A DNA stretch of 64,000 nucleotides, taken from the NCBI RefSeq assembly GCF_039524015.1, contig NZ_BAAAGF010000001.1, positions 1,178,001-1,242,000 on the forward strand, read 5' to 3'. Both the position numbers and the translations under genes were made by a program. Source of the DNA: Gaetbulibacter_B jejuensis (GTDB lineage Bacteria > Bacteroidota > Bacteroidia > Flavobacteriales > Flavobacteriaceae). Shown here one piece after another: positions 11,001-21,000 of this stretch. Position 1 is the first letter of the stretch; each line of letters begins with the position of its first letter. The notes under the pieces were generated by a model. That model did no database searches and had not been told where the DNA came from. It saw only the letters and a list, made by a program, of their open reading frames with translations.

Positions 11001-14000
11001 AAAGCTGAAACTTCCAAGTTATTATATACCCTCATATTTTATTCAGATGGAAGAGATACCGGTAACTGCTAACGGTAAAACAGACTTCAGGAATCTTCCA
11101 TTACCAGGCGATTCACGTAGTAATAATATCAGCGATACAAATGATAAAGTAAAATTGAAAATCGTTGAATTATTTAATAAGCTCATACATACTAATAATT
11201 TTGATCTGGATCATAGCTTTTTCAGTATAGGTGGAGATTCAATAAAGGTGATAAGGCTCTCCGCCATGTTAGAAAAAGAGTTCAATATAAAATTTTCAAT
11301 TTCAGATCTTTATGTCAATGATACGGTAAATAGAATTTCGCAATTTATTTCGAGTTCTGATGAGCATCACAATGAAGAGTATTTCAAAGCTGCTCAAGAT
11401 TATATGTCTAAGTTGAAAAATGAAATTTCACTGGAAATTGATACAACAGATGTACAGGACATATATCCAATGAGCGATATTGAAGCAGGAATGAGCTACC
11501 ATTATTTGAGATATAATGATCAAAACGTTTATCATGACTGTTTTGGGTTTTCGATGAAATTTTCAAACTTCAAGAGCACATTGTTTCAAAAAGCATGTCG
11601 TATGTTATTTGAGAAACATGATATTTTCAGATCTGTATTTCATCTGGACAAGTTTCATATACCGCTAAAAATCGTTTATAATAAGGTTAAACTGGATTAT
11701 GTACATCAAGATATTTCAGCCCATAACCTTGATGAACAGCAAGAAGTTATTTCATCAGCAATTAAAGTTGATTTAGATAATCCTTTCCAAATACAAGATT
11801 ATCCATTAATCCGATTTCTTACTTATAAATTAAATGAAAAAAGTATTTATTTGTTTTTTTCTGTACACCATGGCATATTAGATGGTTGGAGTGTGAATTC
11901 CTTTTTGGTTGAGTTATTCAATCTTTATAACAAACTTTGTAAAGATGTAAACGAAGTGCCAAAACCTATTAAGAGTAACTATAAAGATGCGGTACTTCAC
12001 GAAATTATTGAAAAGAACAAAGAGTCAAATCAAATTTTTTGGAAAGACTACTTAAAAGATCATCAAAGATTAATTCTGGAAAAGAATGATGTAGATAAGT
12101 CTAATGAGTATATGCCCATTTATAAATATGAATGTGATAAAGCACTTTTAGTTGAACTCAAAAAGTACAGTCAGACCAACAGCATATCATTAAAGAATAT
12201 TTTGTTTTCAGCATTTGCATATGCTATGGGTGTTCTACATAATCAAAAAGAATTTACATTGGGGGTTGTAACCAATTTTAGACCACCTGTAGAAGATGGG
12301 GATGCAATTCTTGGTTGTTTTTTAAACACAGTACCAGTTAAAGTTAACCTGAATGATTGTGAACAAAGTTGGAATGATTACGTTTTAGATCTCAATGATA
12401 ACCTTAATCGAATTAAACAATTTGAGAGGATTTCGTTATTTGAGATATCAAAGCAAGTCACTGAAAATGCCAGTGATAAAAATCCATTTTTCGATGTATT
12501 ATTCAACTACCTTGACTTTCACATTAACGATAATCTTGAAACAGATTATAATGATCTATTCGATCATCAGGAAGTACAGGTAGATAAATACACAAACACT
12601 AATACTTTTCTGGACTTTGAAGTAAATGTGACAAACAACGAACTGGTGTTAATACCAAAATATAATCGTCAGTATTTTAGTAAAGATAAAGTTGCTAAAG
12701 TATGTACTTATTTTGTTCAGATACTGAATGAACTCGTAAGAAACGCCAACGACCTTATAAATACAAATAAAGTTATACCAAGTGATGAGCGACATCTGGT
12801 TCAAAGTCAATTCGTGGGTATTGAGCGATCTGTACCTGAGTTTACCAACATATTAACCCCATTTGAAAAATCAACTGAACAATATCCTGATAATTGCGCT
12901 ATAGCATTAGAAAATCATAAGATAAGCTATAAAGAATTAAATACTAGTGCTAACCAATTGGCACATGTTCTAAAGACATTAGGTGAGGAGGAAGATTCGC
13001 TCTTTGGAGTAATGACTGAACGTTCTCCTGAAATGATTATTAGTGTTATTTCGGTCATTAAAGCTGGGTACGCCTACGTGCCTATTGAAGCTAATCAACC
13101 AGCGGAGCGTATATCAAAAATTATCAATAATTCAGGAATTCGAAACCTTATTATCAGCTCAACATTGTTGTTAAAATTTAAGGATATATTTAATGAGGTG
13201 TCAACAATATGTAATATCATATGTGTAGATGATAAATTACCAGAAATCAATAAAATTGACATAGAGGATAAACACCTCATTTTTTATGAAGATATAAGGT
13301 CTGCACCAACAGAAAATCATAAGCTCAAGAATAAACATTTTAAAACAGCTTATGTCATTTATACCTCTGGCACCACAGGTATTCCTAAAGGGGTCGTTGT
13401 TAATCATGGTACTGTTATTAATACCTTAGATTGGGTTAATAAAACATATGAAGTAAATTCTTCAGATAAAGTGTTGTTTGTCAACTCATTGGCTTTTGAT
13501 TTATCTGTTTATGATATTTTCGGAATTTTATGGGCTGGAGGGTGCATTCGTTTAGCTGAAAAAAAAGAAAATAGTGATCCAGATAAATTGATTGATATTT
13601 TGTTACATAGCGGTATCACTATTTGGAACTCAGCACCTGCATCTTTGCAACGATTAGTTTCAGGTATTGAAAATATTGATAGTGGATTTGAACATTCTGA
13701 TTTACGGTTAGTTATGCTTAGTGGAGATTGGATTCCTTTAAGTTTAGCGCCTGTTATACAACATAAATTTTCAGGAGCTAAAATTGTGTCGTTAGGAGGA
13801 GCGACAGAAGCTTCAATTTGGTCCAATTATTTCAATATTAATGAGATAGATAGTCAATGGAAAAGTATTCCGTATGGAAAACCAATCCAAAATTCTAAAT
13901 ATTATATCCTGGATAACAACTTGAAACTTTGTCCTATTGGAACTGTAGGAGATTTATATATTGGAGGAGATTGCCTTGCTGTCGGATATTTGAATGCGCC

Positions 14001-14718
14001 AGAATTAACCAACCAAAAATTTATTCAGAATCCATATGCTGAAGGAGAGATTATTTATAAAACTGGAGATCTTGCACGTTGGTTCAATGATGGTAATATT
14101 GAATTTCTTGGTAGGAATGATAGCCAGGTTAAAATAAGAGGCTATAGAATTGAATTGGGCGAAATTGAAAATCAGTTAATCGGTATTGAAGACATTAGGC
14201 ACTGTGTTGTTACCATGTATAAAGAAAATGGTGAACAAAACTTATGTGCTTATTACATTTCAGACACTATCATTGATATTGAGTTAATTAAAAATTGTCT
14301 CAAAGAAAAGTTGCCCGATTATATGGTTCCTTTGTATTATATTAAAGTCGATGCTTTCCAAATGACATCAAATGGCAAGCTAGACCGAAAAAAACTACCA
14401 AAACCAGGTATAGAAGCCTTACAAAAAAAGCAATATATTGCTCCAGAATCTGAAGTTGAAAAGCATTTGTGTAAAGTTTATGAAGATTTTTTTAATTTAG
14501 AAAGAATTAGCATAATCGATGATTTCTATGATATTGGAGGAGATTCACTCAAGGCAATCAATATTCTATCAATCATACAAAAAGAGCTTAAAATAAAAAT
14601 TGAACTTAAGGACTTTTTTGAAGCACCTACCATAAAAGAATTGGCACTTCAAATTGAAAATAAAATGTATTTTTCCCAAAGGCCTACTAATACAAATGAT
14701 TCTACCATCTATATATAG
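8029..14718 (+). CDS. NRPS2, two modules: TubC dock-C-A(Thr)-T-C-A(Cys-like)-T
   Basis: This is a 2229-residue synthetase. Residues 1-60 look like a TubC-type N-terminal docking domain. Module 3: a C domain with HHIISDG at 195-201; an A domain with YTSGTTG at 674 and residues D720 F721 W724 N763 I790 G792 M816 V824 H825, which is exactly the threonine code DFWNIGMVHK apart from the final Lys; and a carrier with GGDS, Ser1071. Module 4: a C domain (about 1130-1560) with HHGILDG at 1280-1286 and an opening IYPMSDIEAGM that resembles condensation domains accepting a D-residue; an A domain with D1824 L1825 Y1828 N1867 M1896 S1898 L1922 I1930 W1931 (cysteine-like) and the GGATE form of motif A5; and a carrier with GGDS, Ser2173. 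No epimerization domain is present although the carrier and the next C domain look E-associated. The start ATG lies within the NRPS1 stop (ATGA), so the two are translationally coupled. Confidence 0.95.
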   Translation: MSGIGDFIFNLEKEDIFLVLNNDKLNIKAKDGVLTEALIEDIKLRKEDIIQYLKSNKPLGIDDKVEESEFYPTSFAQKQMYAINQFSSIGTTYNLYQAIRYTGKISRNELELYFQEIVNKHEALRTTFHIVDEVLMQKIHTNINFEILEENIQKDELEFRLLNSIIEFDLKMGPLFRLFLFHVSENESVILIDMHHIISDGVSMSIIKDDLIKLVSGKKLEGTQILYKDFCNWQQKKIEVDSFYKEKNFWREQLAGELPELELPYDFNDIQTDNFEGNVYTFHLDYELSKRVNKYCEESRLSQNMFLMACYNILLSKVGDADDLIIGTVTSGRNNPLLSQIVGLFVNILPFRSFPKGDKPLRQFFEETRDTFLQVLEHDSFPVNTLMPELNSQSNHYKHQLFSTVFLYQITDSDKIESDTVTFDNISFSVNTAKNDITVAAFEKNDQIGFRLEYKTKLFTHQTIERFGNYFLNIIKTAIQESDLKIADINLLSFEEQRGVNSILDKLDVSYPDHKTICDLFESQVRRTLDKIAVDFETGQISYNDLDKASNKLSNFLISKGVQRGTIIALILGRDIKAITTILAIIKAGGVYLPIDINSSPERINYILNDSSANIIVSDTKNYNSIFGEQKTALLNTKVQTIVDLDEYERDIQMKSDSPTGVEVLPTDLAYIIYTSGTTGKPKGTLIEHENVVRLLFNDKVLFDFNNTDVWTLFHAFNFDFSVWEMYGALLTGGTLILVAENTVKDTDAFLRLLKDKKVTVLNQTPRAFYSLAEKEIEFKNNDLSIRYIIFGGERLMPKKLKAFKDKYGKTKLINMYGITETTVHVTFKEITPLDIDSNESNIGRMLPTLKGYIVNKDNNLVPQGVVGELLVAGKGIARGYLNNPELTAEKFSTQPFGEKLYHSGDLVKLNSSGDLIYVGRNDKQLKIRGYRVEPKEIEESLLNFDGVTNVIVCLQNTLSDVKEEHSDEQSLCAYFTAKKDISSHSLYNYLKLKLPSYYIPSYFIQMEEIPVTANGKTDFRNLPLPGDSRSNNISDTNDKVKLKIVELFNKLIHTNNFDLDHSFFSIGGDSIKVIRLSAMLEKEFNIKFSISDLYVNDTVNRISQFISSSDEHHNEEYFKAAQDYMSKLKNEISLEIDTTDVQDIYPMSDIEAGMSYHYLRYNDQNVYHDCFGFSMKFSNFKSTLFQKACRMLFEKHDIFRSVFHLDKFHIPLKIVYNKVKLDYVHQDISAHNLDEQQEVISSAIKVDLDNPFQIQDYPLIRFLTYKLNEKSIYLFFSVHHGILDGWSVNSFLVELFNLYNKLCKDVNEVPKPIKSNYKDAVLHEIIEKNKESNQIFWKDYLKDHQRLILEKNDVDKSNEYMPIYKYECDKALLVELKKYSQTNSISLKNILFSAFAYAMGVLHNQKEFTLGVVTNFRPPVEDGDAILGCFLNTVPVKVNLNDCEQSWNDYVLDLNDNLNRIKQFERISLFEISKQVTENASDKNPFFDVLFNYLDFHINDNLETDYNDLFDHQEVQVDKYTNTNTFLDFEVNVTNNELVLIPKYNRQYFSKDKVAKVCTYFVQILNELVRNANDLINTNKVIPSDERHLVQSQFVGIERSVPEFTNILTPFEKSTEQYPDNCAIALENHKISYKELNTSANQLAHVLKTLGEEEDSLFGVMTERSPEMIISVISVIKAGYAYVPIEANQPAERISKIINNSGIRNLIISSTLLLKFKDIFNEVSTICNIICVDDKLPEINKIDIEDKHLIFYEDIRSAPTENHKLKNKHFKTAYVIYTSGTTGIPKGVVVNHGTVINTLDWVNKTYEVNSSDKVLFVNSLAFDLSVYDIFGILWAGGCIRLAEKKENSDPDKLIDILLHSGITIWNSAPASLQRLVSGIENIDSGFEHSDLRLVMLSGDWIPLSLAPVIQHKFSGAKIVSLGGATEASIWSNYFNINEIDSQWKSIPYGKPIQNSKYYILDNNLKLCPIGTVGDLYIGGDCLAVGYLNAPELTNQKFIQNPYAEGEIIYKTGDLARWFNDGNIEFLGRNDSQVKIRGYRIELGEIENQLIGIEDIRHCVVTMYKENGEQNLCAYYISDTIIDIELIKNCLKEKLPDYMVPLYYIKVDAFQMTSNGKLDRKKLPKPGIEALQKKQYIAPESEVEKHLCKVYEDFFNLERISIIDDFYDIGGDSLKAINILSIIQKELKIKIELKDFFEAPTIKELALQIENKMYFSQRPTNTNDSTIYI

Positions 14719-15019
14719 AATGTCATTTGAAGCTGACAAGTAGTAACATACAATTAGACATCAATTTAATTTTTGATAATGCCCAATGAAGACGGAAAAA
14801 ATTTTAATGGTGAAAATTATATCAGTTATTTTATTGCGTCCATCCATCTTATAATAACGTAGTTCTAGAACTACAAACGATCAAACTATTTAAATATAAT
14901 TTTAGACTCCGGTTATATTTTTTAATCTCTATTTAGTTGCACTTATTCAATAGTATCACCCAGATATAATTTTGGATAAGTACGCTCAGTTTTTACACTT
15001 TAAAATCAATTATTATTTT
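14719..15019. other. Intergenic gap between NRPS2 and NRPS3
   Basis: I see no gene or clear signal in these 301 bases. A 27-codon ATG frame at 14779 has no recognisable features. There is no strong terminator hairpin, so the NRPS genes may still be one transcript. Confidence 0.5.
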
Positions 15020-18000
15020 ATGAAAATTACTGATTTACTTAACGAAATACGTTCTGCAAAACTTTATATCGAAGTGATTGGTGATCAGTTAAAACTAGAT
15101 GTTTTAGAAAATAAGCCTTCTGACGAGTTATTAACAAAAATAAGACAACATAAAGCTGAATTGATAAGCTTTCTAAAGAAGCAAAATATCATTGAGATTC
15201 TTCCTGTGGAGAAATCTGAATATTACCCTGCTTCATCAGAACAAAAAAGGTTGTTTGCACTTCAGGAATTAGATAAACAGAGTACTGTATATAATTTGTT
15301 GTTATCCTATATGCTCAAGGGTAAATTGAACATTGAACAAATTAAAAAGACGTTCAGACAACTCATAGAACGCCATGAGAGTTTTAGAACAGAATTAGTT
15401 TTAGATAATGGGGTACTATTTCAAAAAGTAAATGATGAAGTTGAGTTTAATATTGACTATTGTAGAAATAACGAACAAAGTTTTGAGCAATTTTTAAATC
15501 ATTTTTCCAGACCCTTCGACTTAAGTAAAGCTCCCTTGTTAAGAGTTGGTCTTTACATGAAAACTGAATTAGAACATATTATGTTAATTGATATGCATCA
15601 TTGCATTTCAGATGGTGTGTCTATGGCAATTGTAATGAAAGATTTCCGCATGTTATATGACGAGTTAGAGTTGCCAATTCAGACGATTCACTATAAAGAT
15701 TACGCCGTATGGAAGCAGAAAAAAACCTCTGAAGATATTTTAAAAGATGACAAAGAATTCTGGTTGAATCAATTAGAAGGGGAAATTCCAATCCTAAATC
15801 TCCCAACTGATTACCAAAGACCTGCTATAATTGATTATAAAGGAGACACCGAGGAATTTGCATTAGATCATGATACCACAATTGATATTCATCGAATATG
15901 TAAGGAGAATAGAATAACCTTGTATTCATTCCTTTTTAGTGCATTTAAGGTGTTACTATCTAAATATAGTCGTCAGGAAGATATTGTCGTAGGTACAATC
16001 AATGCTGGACGTGATCGTGATGAATTAAAAGGAATTGTAGGAATGTTTGCCAATACGCTGGCAATTAGAAGCAATCCGTTAGATTCTAAACGCTTTATTG
16101 ATTTTGCAAACGAGCTAAAGGATATATGTTTTGATGCATTTGCACATCAACATTTTCCATTCGAAGAATTAGTAGGTGAACTCAATGTTGAAAGAGATTT
16201 GGGAAGAAACCCCCTATTTGATGTTTTATTTGTTCTACAGAACATGGAGGTCGAAAAATTTGCAGTAGGAAACCTTGAGGTGGATTTCTTTCCAATGGAT
16301 CAAAAATATTCAAAATTTGATATTAGCCTTAGTGCTCAAGAGAGAGATAATAAAATCACTTTCCACTTTGAATATAGTACCAACCTGTTTAGTCGCGAGA
16401 CCATTCAGCGTATGGGAAGCCAGTTTTGTTATATCCTAAAAACCTTATCTAAAAATATTGACTTATTAATTAAGGACATTGATCTAACGCCTCAAGAAAC
16501 ACGATTAGATCAAATTAAACTATTCAATAAAAACACCTATTCTTATCCTCAAGATAAAACAGTTGTTCATTTATTGGAGGAGCAGGCTGAGAAAACACCA
16601 CATCATGTTGCCGTGGTCTTTGAGAATAATAGCCTAACTTATTCTGAGTTAATCCAAAACGTTGACCATTTTGCATCATTTCTTTTATCAGAAGGCATTC
16701 AAAAAGGTGATATAGTTGGTCTCGTTGCCTCCAGATCATCCGAACTTATTGCTGCAATATTTGGAATACTGAAAGTTTCAGCTTCATACTTGCCTGTAGA
16801 TCCATCTTATCCTCAGGATCGTATTGAATATGTCCTTAGGGATAGTAATGTAAAGTATATTTTATTCGATACCACCTTTGAAATGAAAGGTAGTATGCAT
16901 ACAAAAAAGGCGTCTTTCAATGAAGTACTTAGTTCAACGATAAATGTGCATCAAGTTAGTAATGACTTACCTAAACCATCTGATTTAGCTTACATTATTT
17001 ATACTTCGGGATCAACAGGAAACCCTAAGGGTGTAATGGTTAATCATTATTCGCTTACAAATGTTCTATTTGCTTTAAACAGATTATATCCTTGTCTTGA
17101 AGACGATAGCTTTCTGTTTAAAACATCGTTCTGCTTTGATGTATCGCTTTCTGAAATATTCGGATGGCTGTTTAATGGAGGTAAACTAGTTATTCTGGAA
17201 AATGGAAGTGAGGCAATACCAGCTGAAATTGAAAAAACAATTGCCAAGCATAAGGTAACGCATATCAATTTTGTTCCATCAATGTTTAATGCCATACTTG
17301 ATTCAATAGATAAAAATGACATTGGAAAGTATGATTCGGTTAAATATTTCATGATCGCTGGTGAAGCTTTTACACCCGAATTGGCTGAAAAGTTTAATGC
17401 TTTAGGTTTAGCGGCTAATCTGGAAAATATATATGGTCCAACTGAAGCAACTATTTACGCGAGCTACTATTCTTTAAAAAACTGGAATCCAAAAACCAGA
17501 ATACCAATTGGAAAACCTATAGATAATACTCAGCTTTACGTTTTGGATGACAATTTGAAACTTCAAACCGTTGGTATTTTGGGTGAACTATACATTGGTG
17601 GTGCAGCCTTAGCACGAGGATATATTAACTGTCAGGAATTATCTGCAGAGAAGTTTATTAGTAATCCATATAGTCCTAATCAGCTTCTATACAAGACGGG
17701 TGATTTGGTGAGATGGTTACCTTGTGGTAATATTGAATATTTTGGCAGGATAGATAGTCAGGTTAAAGTACGTGGATATAGAATAGATCTGGGTGAAATT
17801 GAGAACGCTTTCAACTCTCAGGATGCTGTAAGTGAATCTGTTGTAGTTGTTAACGAGATAAAAGGGGATAAATATATTTGTGCCTATCTGGTATTAAAAC
17901 ATGAGATCGATGTTCTAAAAATAAAGACCTCTGTTGCTGGCATACTACCTAGTTACATGTTGCCAGATTTTTTAATTCAAATAGATATTATTCCATTATT

Positions 18001-21000
18001 GATCAATGGTAAAATTGATAAAAAAGCACTCCCAGACCCTTCGGTAAAATCTCAACAACTAGATATAGATTACCGGGCTCCATCTAATTCAACCGAAAAA
18101 GAATTAGTCAAGATTTGGTCAGAAAATCTTGGGATTAACGAAGAAAGCATCAGTACCAACAGCAGCTATTTTGAAATGGGTGGTAATTCAATAAAACTCA
18201 TTAGTTTATTGTCTAAAATTAATAAAGAGTTTAATACCGATGTCAATCTAAAAGACCTATATATAAATAAAAATATAAAAAGCTTAAGTGATCTTATAAG
18301 TGCTTCTGATCAACATACAGAAAATCGTTATCCGCAAATAAGTCATGTTTCTGAAGACTTACACAAACCCTTTCCACTTTCAAATATTCAGTTTTCCTAC
18401 TTAGTAGGACGTAACAGTTATTTAGAATTAGGAAATGTTTCAACACATTCTTTCTGGAGACTAGATGCAGAAGCAGACCTTGATAAAGTAAACACCTGCC
18501 TTAATCTATTAATTGATAGGCATCATGCCTTACGCACGATTGTAACCGAACAAGGAGAACAGGTCATATTAGGCAAGAAAACTTATAAAATCAGTATTCA
18601 GGATGTAAGGACATTTTCAAAAAGTGAACAGGATAAAATTTCTACTGAGATAGCGAAACGTATGTCTCATCAAATTTTTGATGCTTCAAAATGGCCATTA
18701 TTTGAGATTTCAGCAATTCAAGTTGGTCATTCAAATTACATATTTTTTATAAGCCTTGATACTATTGTTGCAGATGCCTATAGTATTGAATTGATCAAAG
18801 ATGAGTTTAAAACCCTATACAAAAACGCAAATGCTAGTTTTGACAGATTAACCATCACTTTCAGAGATTATATTGTCGCTTTAAATGAGTTGAAAGAATC
18901 ACCGTTTTATGCTAAGGACAGAGATTTTTGGTTGAACAAATTAAGTGATTTTCCAAGCGCACCATCTTTACCTCTGGAACGAAATCTTTCGGAAGTCGAA
19001 AAGCCCAACTTCAAAGCCATTAGGAAAACATTTTCAGTATATGAATCAAATTTGATCAAAGATTTTAGCAAGAGAGGGAATGTATCTTTATCAACTCTTT
19101 TGTTGACGGTTTATGCTGAAGTTTTGAGCTATTGGAGCAATCAAGCCGATCTAGGATTGAATTTGACCTTCTTTAATCGCTTACCTTTTCATGAATCTAT
19201 AAACGATATTGTTGGTGATTTTACCTCTCTAATTCTTCTCGATGTAAGACTCAAGCAGGGTCAGTTATTTAATGAACGTATTACTTCAGTTCAAGAGACT
19301 TTACTTGAAGCTTTGGATCACAGGTTGTATGACGGAGTAGAATTTATAAGGGAAATTTCAAAGCAGCGAAACTTAGCCAAAAAGGCAGTAATGCCTGTTG
19401 TTTTTACCAGCGCACTTTTTGATGCCTCTCTTAACTTTGCCGAGATTGAAAATAATACATTTTCATTTGAACGTGATAGAATACATATTGATAGAGGCAC
19501 ACCTACCTCTCAAGTGTATTTGGATAATGTAGTAGGAGAACAAAACGGTAGAATCTTTTTAATATGGAACTATATTGAAGAATTATTTTCTGTTGAAGAT
19601 ATCAATAATATGTTTGATATGTATGTCGCAAAAATATATGATCTTATTGCAGAAACAACTAAATACACCGAAGAGCTTAATCAACCAGTGCATAAATTAT
19701 ATGAATCATATAACGACACAAATACAGAAGATCTTCAAAGAGAAACAACTATTCATGAGTTGATTTCAAAACAGTGCAAACTTACTCCAGATTTAATTGC
19801 CGTTTCGTTACATTCTCAAAAACTAACTTATGCAGAATTGGATGAGCAATCTAATAAAGTAGCTAATTACTTAGCTGAAAAAGGCGTGCAAAAAGCTGAC
19901 TCTGTATGTATACTTGGAGAGAGAAAAATCGAAACCATTATAAATATCTTGGGAGTGCTGAAGTTAGGGGCAGTGTATGTTCCCTTAAATCCTGAAAATC
20001 CAGTTAACAGAAATAATAAAATACAACGTAATTGTAATGCACAATTTTTACTCGATCCTCAAACGTTCCAAAGTAAAATAGATGAGTTTTATTCTAATGA
20101 GTTTGAATTGGTAAAAGTTAATCCAGATGACACCGCATATATTATTTTTACATCTGGAAGTACTGGCACCCCTAAAGGAGTTGTAATTAGTCATACGTCA
20201 GCAGTAAACACGATTCTGGATATCAATGAACGATTTAATGTAGGGGTTAACGATCGAATTTTACAAATATCTTCCTTTAGCTTCGACCTTTCAATTTATG
20301 ATATTTTTGGGAGTTTGATTAGTGGAGCTCAGTTGGTTATGTTAAACACAAATAAGAGTGTTGAAGAAATTGTTCAAACTTTAATAGAGGATAAAATTAC
20401 CATTTTTAATGCTGTGCCTTCATTTTGGAAATTAGTGGTTGAAAATCTTCCAATGGGACAGATCTTAAGTCATTTACGACATGTTCTGCTAAGTGGTGAT
20501 TGGATTCCTATAAATTTAGCGCGTCAAACAATCGAACAATTTCCAAATCTTTTACTTACAAGTCTTGGTGGAGCAACAGAAGGTTCTATCTGGTCAATTT
20601 ATTATCCAGTAGAAAAAATCAATCCAGATTGGAAATCAATTCCTTATGGTTACCCACTGCGAAATCAACAATTTTACATTCTGAATTTTGAAAATGAAAT
20701 CTGTCCTGTTGGTGTAAAGGGTATGCTATATATTGGTGGTGTGGGAGTTACCAAGGGCTACTTAAATGATCAGGATCAAACCCATAAAAGTCTATTGAAT
20801 CACACAACCTATGGTTTACTATATAAAACAGGAGATTATGGTGTTATGCACCCTGAGGGATATATCGAATTTCTGGGCAGGGAAGACGATCAGGTGAAGA
20901 TTAAAGGACATCGAATTGAGCTTGGTGAGATAGAAAAAAACCTAAACTCTATAGCTCAAGTTAAAGATAGTTTAGTGACTATTTACAGAGACGACAAGCG

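Noticed and set aside
14779..14862. 27-codon frame MPNEDGKNFNG, considered as an MbtH-like remnant
   Set aside because: It has no MbtH tryptophan motif and is too short; no support.
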